64,000 nt of DNA from contig CM055095.1 in NCBI GenBank assembly GCA_029204225.1, forward strand, positions 33,233,732 to 33,297,731, given 5' to 3'. Each line of letters opens with the position of its first letter. Positions within the stretch are counted from its first letter, which is position 1. The notes under the pieces are model-generated. The model was given only the letters and a program-made list of their open reading frames with translations. It searched no databases and was not told where the DNA came from. The position numbers were made by a program, and so were the translations under genes. Shown piece by piece: positions 20,641 to 32,250 of this stretch. The stretch comes from Diphasiastrum complanatum (Eukaryota > Streptophyta > Lycopodiopsida > Lycopodiales > Lycopodiaceae).

Positions 20641-21990
20641 TTCTGACACATGATCTGCCATGTAGTGTTGTTTTCCCTTGCGAACTACTATCCGAAAATC
20701 AAATTCCAACAACAAAAGGGGCTATCTAGTGATTCTCCCAGTGTTGCCAGTTTTATTAACAAGATATAGCAAGGGTTGATGGTCCGTATAAAAAGCAAAA
20801 TGTGTGGCCATCAAATAGTGTCAAAACTTCTTAACCGCATAAATCATTGCTAGTGTTTCTCGCTCTGTGGTTGAATAATTCATTTCTGTATCACTGAGCT
20901 GTCGACTTGCAAATTGGATTGGAAAATCCTTTTTGTGTTCACTTGGCTGGGTTAAGATTGCTCCAACTGCATACTTCGATGCATCTGTATGCACGTGGAA
21001 CTCATTGGACCAATTGGGTGGTCGTAGGATTGGTGCTGAGACCAATGCATCCTTAATCTTATGGAAAGCCTTTAGAGCTTCTTCATTCCAATGTGGATCC
21101 GTTGTCTTGTAAATTGGTCTGGCTAACTCTGCAAAATCAAGAATGAAGATCCTATAGTAGTTAGCATGACCCATGAAAATGTAGACCTCGCGGATCGTCC
21201 TCAGTGGTGGTAAATCAACAATGATCCTGATCTTTGATAGATCTGTGGTGATCCTGTGTCTTGACACTATATGGCCGACTATCAAGCCATGCGTCACCCA
21301 GAATTGACATTTTTCTGGATTTAGGGAGATTTGGTATTCGCGGCATTTTTGTAGCACCTTCTCCGAATTGGATAAGTGTTCTAAATCTGGTCCATGCATG
21401 CACAGATTGTCCAAGAAAATTTCCGGAAATTTTTGCAAATAATTTTTGAATGCCACCTGCATGACTCGTAGGAAAGTGCTTGGGGCATTGCAATGTCCGA
21501 ATGGCATCACTTTATAGGCATAAGTTCCTCATTCCGTGGCCAATGTTGTCTTGTGCTGGTCCTACGGGGCTATTTTCACCTGGTTGTACCCACTGAAGCT
21601 GTCCAAAAAACTGTAGGCTTCGTCGTCAGCTACTCTATCGAGGACACTTTTTGTAAATGGTAAAGAAAAATGGTCCTTTTTGGTGACTGCATTAAGCGCC
21701 TTCAAATTCACACAGATACGCATTTTGCCATTCTTCTTGGGTACTATAACTATCAATGATACCCATTCCGTGTGCTCGATTTCGTAAATGAAATCTGCAT
21801 CCATAAGTTTTTGCAACTCTTGCTTCATCAGTTCTGTATAATTCGGGTTGCAGCGGTAGTAACGGCTTACCTTGGGGACTGCTCCGTCCACCAAAGGTAT
21901 GGTGTGTTGGACTACTGTTGGCGGAATGCCCTTTAGATCACTATAGCTCTAGGCAAAACAATCTTTATATTCCACCAACAAGGATCGTAT
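20641..21990 (-). pseudogene. Gypsy reverse transcriptase and RNase H
   Basis: The minus strand reads GAVPKVSRYYRCNPNYTELM, WVSLIVIVPKKNGKMRICVN and FLDSFSGYNQVKIAP (21562-21894), then after a stop MPFGHCNAPSTFLRVMQ and PEIFLDNLCMHGP (21390-21510). The RT catalytic box is FLDN instead of YLDD, which would inactivate it. RNase H follows: FHVHTDASKYAVGAIL, IQFASRQLSDTEMNYSTTERE (20821-21010). Stops near 21550 and 20820 break the frame. Order and spacing are normal for Ty3/gypsy. Confidence 0.9.
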
Positions 21991-22131
21991 TCTCTTGAAC
22001 TGCGTGGGTGTTAACTGCTCTCCCACATGCACTATCCTTTCTTCTTCTCTTGATTCCGCAAGATTCATCGGCTGTGTTCGTGCATGTCCCTCGAAGACTT
22101 GTTCCGGTGGTGTCTGACTTTGATCAGGTTC

Positions 22132-23400
22132 TCATTGGGCTTGTGGCATCATGATTACCACGTCGTCCAATGTATAATTCTTAAAAGTTTCAGGCATCTC
22201 ATAAACTGGAGCTCGTCGAGATTCCTCTTTCAGCATATTGATCTTGGCCCGACTGGTTATTTTTTTATTTTTTGTCACCTGTGTAGAAGATGGCGCTGTA
22301 TCTGAGTCCAACTTGATTGACTTCAAGGAATCCAACACGTTTTTTTTGCCCTTTTTTGTCATTTTGGTGGGTTCATCCTTGTTGTCTTTCTTTGGGACTG
22401 CTGTGACATTCGCCTCATGGTTGCGAATATCAATGTCTACTGTAGCTATTGCCTCTTTGGGTAGGTCACTCCATCGGATCACCTGGTTGTAGCGTTGCTT
22501 CAACTGATTCTTCTTATTCGCATGTGCCTTGGGTGGTCCGATCCTTGAGACTTTCGCCATAGCAGACCTTTGTGGTGGTTGAGCTGGTACCTTCTTGCTT
22601 CCGTAACGATCTGGGTCCATGTGGTGTAGGACTAGTTCATCAGTCAGCTCAATCTCCTTATTATAAGTTAGAGCATGTTGCCAAGGGACTAGATCATTGT
22701 CCACTGGATTCTCAATCGGCTCCGCTGACAGCCATGCTACGTTTTTCATATTCACTCCAAATGTAATTGGTGTGTCCATAGTTTAACATTTGGGTGAAGA
22801 TGTACTCAGTTTTGGATCTGATTCATATTGACATGTCTGGCAGTCAATATTGCTAATGCATCCGTCCATCTCATGACATCCGTCTCTGAATGATAGTGAC
22901 TTCCCTTGGCTAGCCTTGGGCGATCAATTGTATGATCTGTCGTGGATGATCTGTCATCAGCTTTGGGTGCAATAGGTTTCACCGCCCATGTGGTTGGATC
23001 TACCTTTACAGCCTGTTCTCTATTCTCGAAGGTGAGTTTCCCTGTACCCCAGTTGTGTACTACTTGCGCAGCCCTCAACCATGGTCTTCCCAATAAAATA
23101 CGGTATGCAGATGGAGATTCAGGTATATCTATGACCACAAAAGTAATCACATACGGCATGCCTACTATCTTTACGGGAATATCAGCAACTACACCTTTTG
23201 GTTTCACACAGGATTGATCTGCTAGCTTGATGGTGAATCTGTACTCCCCATTTTTTGTACAAAGTAGTAAAGATCAGATTGACAACCGATCTTCCATCTA
23301 CCACAGCTTGTTTGATTGGCAAAGTGATGTTGTGTTCCTCACTTTCCTATGCTGCTCCAATGTGGAGGATGTTACTTGTTTCATCATAGCCCGCACAATA
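22132..23400 (-). pseudogene. Gypsy protease and protease-RT spacer
   Basis: Minus strand. A decayed retropepsin reads IKQAVVDGRSVVNLIF (about 23260-23310; DGRS where D-T/S-G is expected) and ILLGRPWLRAAQVVHNWGTGKL (about 23040-23105). A long polar spacer of about 215 codons (22132-22779) contains LTDELVLHHMDPDRYGSKKVP and ends TFKNYTLDDVVIMMPQ. The plus-strand gypsy at 44.7-49.3 kb has a matching spacer (MTDEHVLLYLDAQ..., FKDFTLDDVVIQLPQ), so this spacer is a shared family trait. Its role is unknown. Confidence 0.75.
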
Positions 23401-23546
23401 TATGGGCTTAGGCGCTACTGGCTCCTCATCCGCTTTGGCCCATTTAGCTAAAAGGCTTTTCGCTTGTGTGAGCCTTTCAGTGCGTGGTTTCTCATCTCAG
23501 GCTCCACCATGTGAAAAGGTGGTTCATGTTGGTGCAACCTATCATT

Positions 23547-25550
23547 CTAATTAGTGCGCAGTGGTGCGGCCATTTGCAGTTTCCGTTCGACGCTGACTGG
23601 AGGTTCTGTGGGAATGTTTTGTTTTTGCTCTTTTTTCTCGTCTTGTGCTTTTTGTACCCAATGTCTTATTTTTTGATACTGTCTTTTCTCTTCCCTCACA
23701 TTTGGATATGGCGCTGAAGTTGAGGGTTGGTCCTCAGTGACCGATGGTGGTGGTGAGGGAGCCACCTCCTTCCTCTTCTGTGCTCGCGTAACAGCTAACA
23801 TAGGAGCGTGGTCGTGTCGACCTTTCGATGGCATCCCCATTGGAACTGCTGATTGCTGTATGGCAATGAGATTAAGAGGTGCACTGGTTCCAGGTTTAAA
23901 TGGACAATTTTTGAAACAGTGTCCATAACCGCAATCCCGGTAGGAGGTTGTATATTGTCCTTTGTAGGGACATACTGCAATTCTGTGTCCCTCGTCGCAC
24001 CCGTAGCAGCCGTAATTTCTTCCACCTTGAGTTGAGTTTGAGTTGCATAGGCCGAAACATATTCATTTATGGCAGGATCCATAAATGGTTCATCTGGTCC
24101 ATACCACTGCTGCTGCTTAGGTTGAGGTGACATTTGCATTTCTTGTTCTGATGCTGTCAGGTTTACATGGGCCACTTGTTGATTGGCTGGCCCTGGTGGA
24201 GCAGGTAAGGCCATGCATTGTGGTTGCTTGGGTGCACCGTACCTTGGTGTCACATTAGGTGCCCCTTGATGATAAGGATAAGAAGTCTGATAAGGACTTC
24301 TCTTCTGTTGAACAACCCTGGGATTAAACGGACAAAATGCCGTATCGTACGGTGTTGCATTGCACAGATGACAGAATCTATGTGTCAGTCTCAGATTTTG
24401 CTTTAGGACTAGACACTCGTTCGTTGTATGGTTTTGCGTGCATACTGAACACCGTATATTTTCTCGTCAAGGATACTACAGCTGGGTTGGTTTCGGTTGA
24501 TGTGGAGTTACTACTACAGTTCCTTGTAAAGCCTTCAGTTTCTGGTCAAACTGCGCCGTAAGTTGCTCCATCTGTTGTTTGTGTAATTTTGTCATTTGCT
24601 CCAACAACAATTATGTGGATAGAGCGGATGCGTTTGATGATGATGATGCGATCGAGGGAGTAGGAGTGTGGGTGAAAGCATATTCATCGTCAGATCCCTC
24701 ATCCTCTTCCCTGATGGCATCTTCCATAGCTTTTTGTAGAGTAGCGTACTGCTCCCGTCATTTCAATTCTCTTCTGATGCTTCGTGGTAATCCGGCTCGG
24801 AACCACATGATCACCGCATGATCAGGAGTCAGGGCTGCACTGCACTCGGATCGTAGATGTTTGACCCATTCAATATAGTCCCGGACCCTTTCTCGTTTTT
24901 CCATCTTGACTTTGCTCAACAGAAGAAACAGGTCTTCCAAGAACTTCCTTGGCTTAAAGCGCGTAATGAGAGCCGCTTTAACTGCTTCCCAGGTGGATTT
25001 CTCTTCCTCTAACAAGTTGAAAAACCAATCCTGAGCCACTGCAAGTAAGGACATAGGGAATAGCACTAGCTTCTCTACAGGTGTCCATTCGTCGTAGACT
25101 TCACAAGCTTGCTCGTAGATCTGGAGGAATCGGATGGGATCTGATGATCCGTCATATTTTGGTATCTCCATCCGTGGTGCTCTCCGAACTGCATGCAAGG
25201 GTGCGACAGGTACGGGTCCATTGGATCCATTGGTGCTGGTCCCGGTCATGTCTCTTATTGCACAGTTGCTAATTTGGGAAGGTGTGGTGCCTGATTTGCT
25301 ATCCTTCATGCTATTGATCATCCCGATATCAGATTCATCTGATGGTGGGTTCCAAAGTGATTGGATTTTGCTTATATAGTAGGATGCAGTCTGGATCTTC
25401 AAGGATTTGATCGATCTGATCGGCCGGAATGAAGTTTAGGCCTTTTACGGTGGTTTTTCCTTGATAACTTTTTACTCCTTGCACTGATTGACTTGAGATT
25501 TTAATAGTAGCTGGATCTGATGCAGATCTTTCCACTGATCTGGTCTGCAA
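23547..25550 (-). pseudogene. Gypsy gag
   Basis: Minus strand, starting at MQTRSVERSASDP (25550), frameshifted near 25380, then the gag core (RMEIPKYDGSSDPIRFLQIYEQ, DWFFNLLEEEKSTWEAVKAALITRF, WFRAGLPRSIRREL; 24758-25402). Downstream are a Gln/Pro-rich segment (23795-24253) and two knuckle-like motifs near 23900-24010 (CYGCDEGHRIAVC; CGYGHCFKNC). Gag packages the RNA into virus-like particles. Frames change at least three times. Its leader and LTR lie at 25551-28899. Confidence 0.8.
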
Positions 25551-26627
25551 GGGTTATCTTGTGTGAGGGTTGGTTGTGTGAGGGTTGGTTGTGTGAGGGT
25601 TCTTTAGCTATTTTTGCAAGTAAAAAACTTGATATCTTTCAGATCTCTGGGAAGTAACTCTCGCAAGCTTCATAGTGGCTGGATCTAGGTCAGATCTCAC
25701 TATAGAATTCTCTGCAAGAGTTAACTCTCGCAAGAAGTGAGAATTTCACTATCTACGAGAGTTCAAAATCATTTTTTGTGCTTGATCTTCATACTAACTC
25801 TCGCAGGCTTTATCATTGATATAATTTGACATTCTAAATCGATTGAGAGGGCCTGGAGAGTTCTTACTAGAAGGATTTGCTGGATCTTTATTTTATAGTG
25901 ATTTTTTAGCACTTAAATTCAATTTTTGCTCACTGGAATCAAACTAACTCTCGCAAGCTCTTCTGTGTCCTGGTCTCACTGAGATGGAACTTCGGAGGGC
26001 TCTGCAAGAGTTCTTGACCACTGGAACTGAAAATTTCACTGTCTATGAGGGTTCACTGGTACTTTCCCATCTTTTTTTCACTGGGAACTCTCGCATAGGC
26101 ACGTAATCATCAAACTAACTCTCGCAAGATTCTATGTGTCATGGTCTCATTGAGATGAAACTTCAGAGGGCTCTGCGAGAGTTCTTATGAAGATTTGAAT
26201 TTTTTTGGAATTTTTCAAGGATTTTTTGAATTTTTTATGATTTTCCTCTTATTTTTACAATATGCTTGGAACTAATTCTTGCAGGCTTCTATGCAGGTTT
26301 GGGACAGTACCCTGGAGCTGCTCCCAGTCATGCAAGGGTTAATTCCCACTAATTCTGGAGATATAAAAATCTGATGAGTTTTTTTGGCTCTTCAAAATGC
26401 AGATTGGTGTGTTTTTTGAGTTTTTTGGATGATTGGTTTGGGTTTCAGGCCCTTAGAGGCTGTTCAGGGCCTCCTCTACCCTCTCACACCTCCTCCGCTA
26501 GTTGTGAACAATCCAAACACAAAAAAATACAGAAAACTAACTCTAAACTCCCAGAAATCTATCTAAACTACTCTAAAAAGCAAGAAAATAGCTAAAATGC
26601 AACTAAACTAGTTAGTGGAAACCTATT
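25551..26627 (-). other. Repeat-rich leader of the right-arm gypsy element
   Basis: Untranslated region between PBS and gag. Short motifs recur: a GTGTGAGGGTTG-type unit three times at about 25560-25605, and AACTCTCGCAAG-type units near 25646, 25725, 25796, 25947 and 26115, with the partner CTCTGCAAGAGTT at about 25712 and 26005. These can pair to form hairpins. Only the first about 360 bases (26265-26627) are shared with the left arm. Confidence 0.6.
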
Positions 26628-26644
26628 CCCGGCAAACGGCGCCA
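26628..26644 (-). promoter_or_regulatory. Gypsy primer-binding site, TGGCGCCGTT type
   Basis: The minus strand reads TGGCGCCGTTTGCCGGG, one base after the LTR end CCCACA. It supports transcription of this element leftwards. Confidence 0.8.
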
Positions 26645-26645
26645 C

Positions 26646-28899
26646 TGTGGGCTCGAAGATCTCTCGTAGTATAGCCCTTCCGCCTGTCAACAGGCTCATC
26701 CCTTGGATTTTTGCAACGTGGTATAATTCCACGTGCAATCTTTTCAGTGGTTGATTGTGAGAAGCTGGCAAAAGAGAGGCCAAAAGCGCCCTGCGTCTTT
26801 CCATGTGGATCCTTTTCAATAGTTAGACATGTGGAATTAAAAGGAGATAGATTGGATAAAAGAGGGACGAAGGAGCAGAAAGTTACGAGAGCGGGGAGGG
26901 CCTTGGGCCTTCCTCATTGAGAGGTGTAATGGTCTCGGGAAGGGCCTGACAGTGCAAAGGCCCGAGATCACCGGGCCTTCGCTCATATTCTTCACTGTAG
27001 TATACTTGCCACGTGAACTATTTTCAATGGTTGACCTTTTGAAAGTGGGAAAATCTCTTTGGCAAGCTTCACTATGTGGCTTATCCTATACTTATCCGTT
27101 CTTTGCCACTGCTTTCTCAATGGCCTTTCCTCTCTGACCGCCTCAGCCTGGTCTCTCAATTGGAGGAGGAATCCCTTGAGCACTTGGTTCTTTATTGACG
27201 CAGAGATTTCTCGTCGCAGTTTCTGCACCTATTTAGTCGTTCGATCAGGACGGCCCGTAACTAGTATGTTTTTGACGGATAATCGACGTAGTTATCAACT
27301 GTTACGTGTTTTTACTATGCTTTCTATTTTCTAGCTGCTACTTAGCTCTAATGGACTGCCTCCCTGGGTGGTGTGCACTTGGTCCTTTTAGTCTTTTTCC
27401 GTTGATGTACTATCCCTTTGGGATTAAGACTTATCGACTTGTGTAGCTTTTTTTTTTATGTACGTACACTTTTGCAAAAAAAAGAAAGTGGCAATTTATG
27501 ATGAAATGTAATGACGAAGCACATGAATCATATGCCAAAAAGAGAGAGGAGAGAGGTAGAAGAGCTATGAAGGTAAATGGTATGACATATTTTCATCCCA
27601 ATGACTTGGATACCACACAATCTCTTTTCACCTGATGGCATGTTGATGAATGAATATGAAAACAAAACAAATGAAGTTAGCACATAAATTTAAATGCTGT
27701 ATTGGCTAAAAGTTATCAATCAAAGATGTCAAAGCCATATATGAGAAAGGAGAAGGAAAGATGTTGACCTAAATCATTGTTTAGTAAATGAAAAGCTCAA
27801 AACGCATGTACTTGCAAATGTTGTGTAGATATTTTAAGAAAAAGGAACTAGTTTAATTTCTTTCACCAATTATTGTTTTCAATTATTTAAAAGTGGTATT
27901 CTTCCTTTTTATATTCACACAAAAAAATTGGACTATCAATTCTCAACACCTTGGTGTATTTGAGCTAGTAGAACCAGTGGTTACAAATTGTTAAATGTGA
28001 CAATAAATGGAAAAAATATCCATACCATACAAAAAATGGAAATTTGAACCAATAAGCTAAAGGAATTAATTTATTACCTCAAAGTAGCTCAAATTTTAGT
28101 TAGTATGTCACTTAGTATTCTTAAAGCCGTTGTCCATCAATTTAAAATTAGGACATATGATGTTTCACCTTAATTTAATAAGCTAAAAAATCCTTCTAGG
28201 TTATATGATTTTACTATACTTAGATTATTAGTTTTGGCCACTCAATTGCTTTCTACTGAGCCTAAGACCCTCCTTGTGTCGTGTACTTTTAGTACACATC
28301 AGTGCTTTTCAAGGCAATATGATATCCATGTAAACTTTGTAGGCCCAAAAGGAGCTATTAGCCTTAATAACAAGAGGTTTTCTCTTTAGGCCCCCCAAAG
28401 TACTTAAATAAGAATGATAGGCCAAAAAGGGCCCAAATACACTTATTAAAACTAAACAAGGGCTAACTATCATCTAAAACACCATTGCGAGTTGAATTAG
28501 AAACATTGTGAGGTTCTCCTTAAGAAATCTTTCAAAATTGACAAAAAAGAGGTCATTTTACAAAAACCATGTTTTTTGTGCATACAAATCTTAAAAATGA
28601 CATGTTTTTCTTATATTTTTACAATACAAACATGTGAAAAATTATAAACCTACAAAAATATGGTCTTTTTGTATATCAAGAACGTCAACAAAAAAAGTAT
28701 GCTCAAAATCTCTCAAAAGCGTACATAATTTTTCACTTTGTACTAATTTTTTAATAAGCTAATTACAGAATATTGTCTATTTCTTAATTATATTCACATT
28801 TACAAAAACAACAAAATAAATTCTAATAGCATAATTATATATTGGTTTTTTTAAAATCAAGCAAACATACTTTTTCTATCAGACTATCTTATTGATATA
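26646..28899 (-). mobile_element. Gypsy 5' LTR, right copy
   Basis: About 2.25 kb. On the minus strand it begins TATATCAATAAG (TG in the left copy) and ends CGAGCCCACA. It directly precedes PBS, leader, gag, protease, RT, RNase H and integrase on the minus strand, so it is the 5' LTR of the 20-28.9 kb element. The 3' LTR is missing because the element is cut in integrase at 20066. Confidence 0.8.
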
Positions 28900-28902
28900 T
28901 TC

Positions 28903-29088
28903 AAATTTAATTATACTTGTAACTTGGTCAACAAATAGATAAAAAATATATTCGAATTTAATGATAATAATGAGCTACGTGAGAATCTTCATGCAAGTTA
29001 TAAAAATATTTTTCATTTAATATCATATACCTTCAAAAACTCACATGGAATATACATTTTTAAAAGACATTGAAAATCTTTAAATGAT
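28903..29088. other. AT-rich spacer, nothing recognised
   Basis: Short AT-rich sequence between the inverted-repeat arm and the next copia LTR. Confidence 0.4.
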
Positions 29089-29570
29089 CCAATTCGCGAA
29101 ACACGAAGCTGTCGCGAAGAGACAAAGTGTCATGAACAATTTGCGAAACATGAAGCTGTCACGAAAAGACAAACTGTCGCGAACAATTCGCGAATAGAAA
29201 TTATTCGAGTATGAAAACAAAACATTTATTTGAATATCAACCATCTTGTAACAATATAAATACAAGTGCACTACTCGTTGTACTCACTCAATCAAAGACA
29301 CAACAGCGAAATAAGACAACAAGAGATGTATACTAATGATTCAGATTCAGAATTATAAAAATTTATTTTTGATCAAACTTTCTCAATTTTTTATTGTCTA
29401 AAATTGTCTAAAGTTGTCTCTTAATTCTGCATGCTTTATTCAATCAATGTAAATCTGTTCTATTAGTACATAGACCAGAAACAGACCAAATTGATGACAC
29501 TGATATTAATTTGATTTTTTCAAACTTTCATTGTGTTCTCTGAGGAAGAATTCTTAACATTTTTCCTATA
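29089..29570 (+). mobile_element. Copia LTR, family L1, copy A
   Basis: Strongly similar to 41589-42106 and, over its last 210 bases, to 34891-35104. A TATA box TATAAATA lies at 29255-29262. It ends CCTATA (CCTACA in copy B, where a PBS follows). Its 5' end is cut, and a unit of about 55 bases around GCGAAACACGAAGCTGTC is duplicated at about 29092-29200. The sequence directly downstream is copia RT, not a PBS. Confidence 0.8.
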
Positions 29571-29571
29571 G

Positions 29572-30340
29572 GCGTCACGAGCTTGGTACAAGAAGCTCGA
29601 CAATCTTCTGAAGTCTCTAGACTTCATTCCTACTCAACCATACTACAATGTATATAAAAAAAGAGTAGGAAGAAGTTTTTTTATTTTGACTATTTTTGTG
29701 GATGATCCCTGATGATAGGAAACTCCTTAAAACTAATTAAGAAAACGAAGAGTCAGATATCTGCAAGTTATGAAATCATGAATATGGGAGAAGCAACTAA
29801 GTGTCTTGGACTGGAGATAAGAAGGGATCGAATCAGAGGAGTATTGCATCTAAGTCAATCTGAATACGCCAAAAAGGTGTTGAAGTAGTACCGAATGTGG
29901 ATTGCAGAAAAAAGGCCACACTAATGATAGCTAGAGCCAGATTGACGAAGTAGGATTGCCAAACACAAATGAGGAGAGATAGAGGATGGAAGACATTCCA
30001 TACCCAAACCTGATCGGTAGTTTGATGTACCTCACAATCTGTACCAGACCTGACTTGGCTTTCTCTGTCTATCCATTAAGCCAATTCTCCTCAAATCCTA
30101 GCATGGCCCATTGGCAAATGGCAAAACAAATTTTGCAATATCTGAAGGGCATCGGAAGTACAAAGTAGACAAAGAAGAAAAATTGTTCGAGTTGCAACAC
30201 TATAGTGATGCAAACTAGGCAAGTTGCAAAGATGACAGCAAATCCTTAACAGGAGGATGCCCAATAGCGTGTGGAGCAGCAGTCAGTTGGCTATGCAAGA
30301 AGCAGACACTTGTAGCTCAATCTTTGTACAACTATTTATA
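29572..30340 (+). pseudogene. Ty1/copia RT and RNase H remnant
   Basis: Reads RAWYKKLDNLLKSLDFI and FILTIFVDDP (the YVDD box reads FVDD; FVDD is tolerated in some RTs), GEATKCLGLEIRRDRI, YPNLIGSLMYLTICTRPDLAF (about 29998-30060) and HWQMAKQILQYLKG. Many stops. It begins immediately after the LTR at 29570, implying a deletion of gag, protease and integrase or a chance junction. Confidence 0.8.
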
Positions 30341-30539
30341 GCTCCCAAAATGTCATTTGGCCAATTGCCCTAAGATTTCCCTAAATGGTAACTTCTTGGC
30401 AGTTCATTAAATACCTAGAAATTCTAGTCGATGCAATGTATCAAAACTAGGCAATTAGAATGGGTCCAAATCCGACCTCATCTATTCTAGATTGTGCTCT
30501 AGCCTCGGATCTGTTGGTAGATTGTAGGATTGCTCTACA

Positions 30540-30631
30540 GGTGTTTTGTGTGCCACCATAAAACATGGTATCAATCATTCACACATTTCTTGTGGATCCT
30601 CACACATGTGAAGTTGCTAATTTTTTTCACA
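30540..30631 (+). mobile_element. LTR end related to family L2
   Basis: Non-coding stretch ending TTTTTCAC before a PBS variant. The downstream leader shares wording with the L2 element at 34.16 kb (GTACGGAATTC, then AGATCCAAAG). Only the end of the LTR is recognisable. Confidence 0.4.
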
Positions 30632-30643
30632 TGGTATTAGAGC
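30632..30643 (+). promoter_or_regulatory. Primer-binding site variant
   Basis: Reads TGGTATTAGAGC, one mismatch from the iMet PBS, followed by CATACTATG. Confidence 0.6.
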
Positions 30644-30864
30644 CATACTATGTTTTGAATGCTGCTTACATCAGGTGTATGAAAATTTTTCTATCAGTTC
30701 AAGCTAGGAAGCTGTTTAGCAGTGTTTTGCTATCTTTTCTTGAATAGTTTTTTGGTGAATTAGGTTAGAGCTAATATTTTCAGTCCAGAACAGAGGATGT
30801 ACGGAATTCGGACTTTTCACATGTGTGAAAACCAGAATACATCATTTGACTCTATCTCCTCTAT

Positions 30865-30981
30865 GTTAGATCCAAAGGTACTGACATTAGATTACACGAA
30901 AGAGTTTCACGTCCACACTGGTGCATCAAAGTTTGCCATCGGTGTAGTGATAACTCAACCAGGGGAGCACAAAAAGGGCTA
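30865..30981 (+). pseudogene. Gypsy RNase H fragment
   Basis: Reads KVLTLDYTKEFHVHTGASKFAIGV and QPGEHKKG (given in parts: LDYTKEFHVHTGASKF, VVITQPGEHKKG), the opening of Ty3/gypsy RNase H with the catalytic Asp of HTDAS changed to Gly. About 39 codons only. Confidence 0.8.
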
Positions 30982-31559
30982 AATTACATAAATCTTTTTG
31001 AATATGTACAAATTATTATTGTAAAAAATTGAAGTTCTTAAAAAATATTAAGTTGAATTTATATTGCATTCCTAAAAAATTATTTCAAAGAAACCAATTT
31101 TAATATTTTTAAAATATTTATTATTAGATAATTTTTCAAATACGTAAAATAATTTTTTTTTGTTGATTTTGTTTTTTATCAATTGATTTAAAATACGTGC
31201 AAAATTGAATATGTTGTCAAAATTCTATATCTATTTTTTTAATATAATTTTAGTTTTTAACAAAAGATGATATATTTTCAGCATGATAATATAAAATTTG
31301 CAAAGCATTTTGAATATAGGCATTTTTTTTTGAAAAATCAAAATATTACAAAAAATAAGTCTTCATGTCATTTCTCTTTTTTTTTTGTCACCATATCTCT
31401 ATTAGTGGGGATTTTAAATGATCCAATTGTCTGAAAATAAAAGGTAGAATCTGGTACATTTAGATCATGTTTTAAGATAGAGATCATCAAGATATCATTT
31501 TTTTCTGAAGGAGTTGTTTTTGTCACAAAGAGATACAAAGGTGAGCGGCAAGACAGATT
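30982..31559. other. AT-rich stretch, no gene
   Basis: Very AT-rich with A/T homopolymers. No coding motif was recognised. Confidence 0.5.
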
Positions 31560-31800
31560 AAAATCTTTCACGCAAGAGGTCAGCATATATTGCACACAAG
31601 GGAATTGTGCGCAATGTCTTTGGCCGACATGTGGGTATAGTCAACTTGGAAGAGTATTGCATTGGGTAGGTCATCATTGATGTCCTCCGTTGGTTTCTCA
31701 TCACTCGATATTCTGGATAGATGATCAGTGACAAAATGTTGCGATCTCTTGCGCACAACAATACGAAATTTAAATTCTTGTAGCAATAACAACCAACATG
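31560..31800 (-). pseudogene. Gypsy RNase H-integrase linker fragment
   Basis: The minus strand reads LLLQEFKFRIVVRKRSQHFV then DHLSRI and INDDLPNAILFQVD, the segment connecting RNase H and the integrase zinc domain in gypsy elements. The equivalent in the 48.7-48.9 kb element is LILEEFNFPVVVRKGTQHFM...DHLSRL...VNDDLPDAWLF. Isolated fragment, opposite strand to the RNase H piece at 30.9 kb. Confidence 0.75.
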
Positions 31801-32250
31801 TGATTCTACCTGTTGTGTAACAAACTCTAATTTTACAAATATTTACTTAAATGCACATCTAAAACTACATGACTTTTGAAAATATTTAAATTTTTTAAAA
31901 AATAATTTTATCCTTAATATCATCATAATTAAGAGCTTGAGATTTTATTAATAAATCTTAATATTTTAAAAAATAAAAAAATATTACCAATATTAATAAT
32001 ATTAATTAATTTATGGAGAATACGATTTTAGAACAAATTCAAAACAGTATCGTCATTCCAAAACAACATTCATTAAAATAAATTATTAAATTTATATTCA
32101 AAGAGTAGCATTGAAAATAAATTTTAAAATATTTAAAAATATTTTAAGTAACAAATAATATTAAAAAATACAAATGAATTTAAAGGCTTCATGCTACAAA
32201 AGTTTGAAATTATAATCTTGAAAATGATGAAATAGTCGTGTACATGCTTC
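31801..32250. other. AT-rich stretch, no gene
   Basis: Extremely AT-rich. No retroelement motif and no open frame. It lies just downstream of the methyltransferase-like remnant. Confidence 0.5.

Larger units (their letters stand above)
26265..28902 (-). repeat. Right arm of the 2.64-kb inverted repeat
   Basis: Reverse complement of 9812-12453. Over a checked 276-base stretch (27059-27334 against 11384-11659) I count roughly seven amino-acid-level differences in a shadow frame, suggesting about 97% nucleotide identity. Homology stops at CTTGG (26265) and at ATTC (28902). Confidence 0.9.

Noticed and set aside
29089-29570. L1 copies A and C as the 5' and 3' LTRs of one 13-kb element
   Set aside because: They are on the same strand, but no PBS follows A, no PPT precedes C, and the intervening sequence is a mixture of unrelated elements on both strands.
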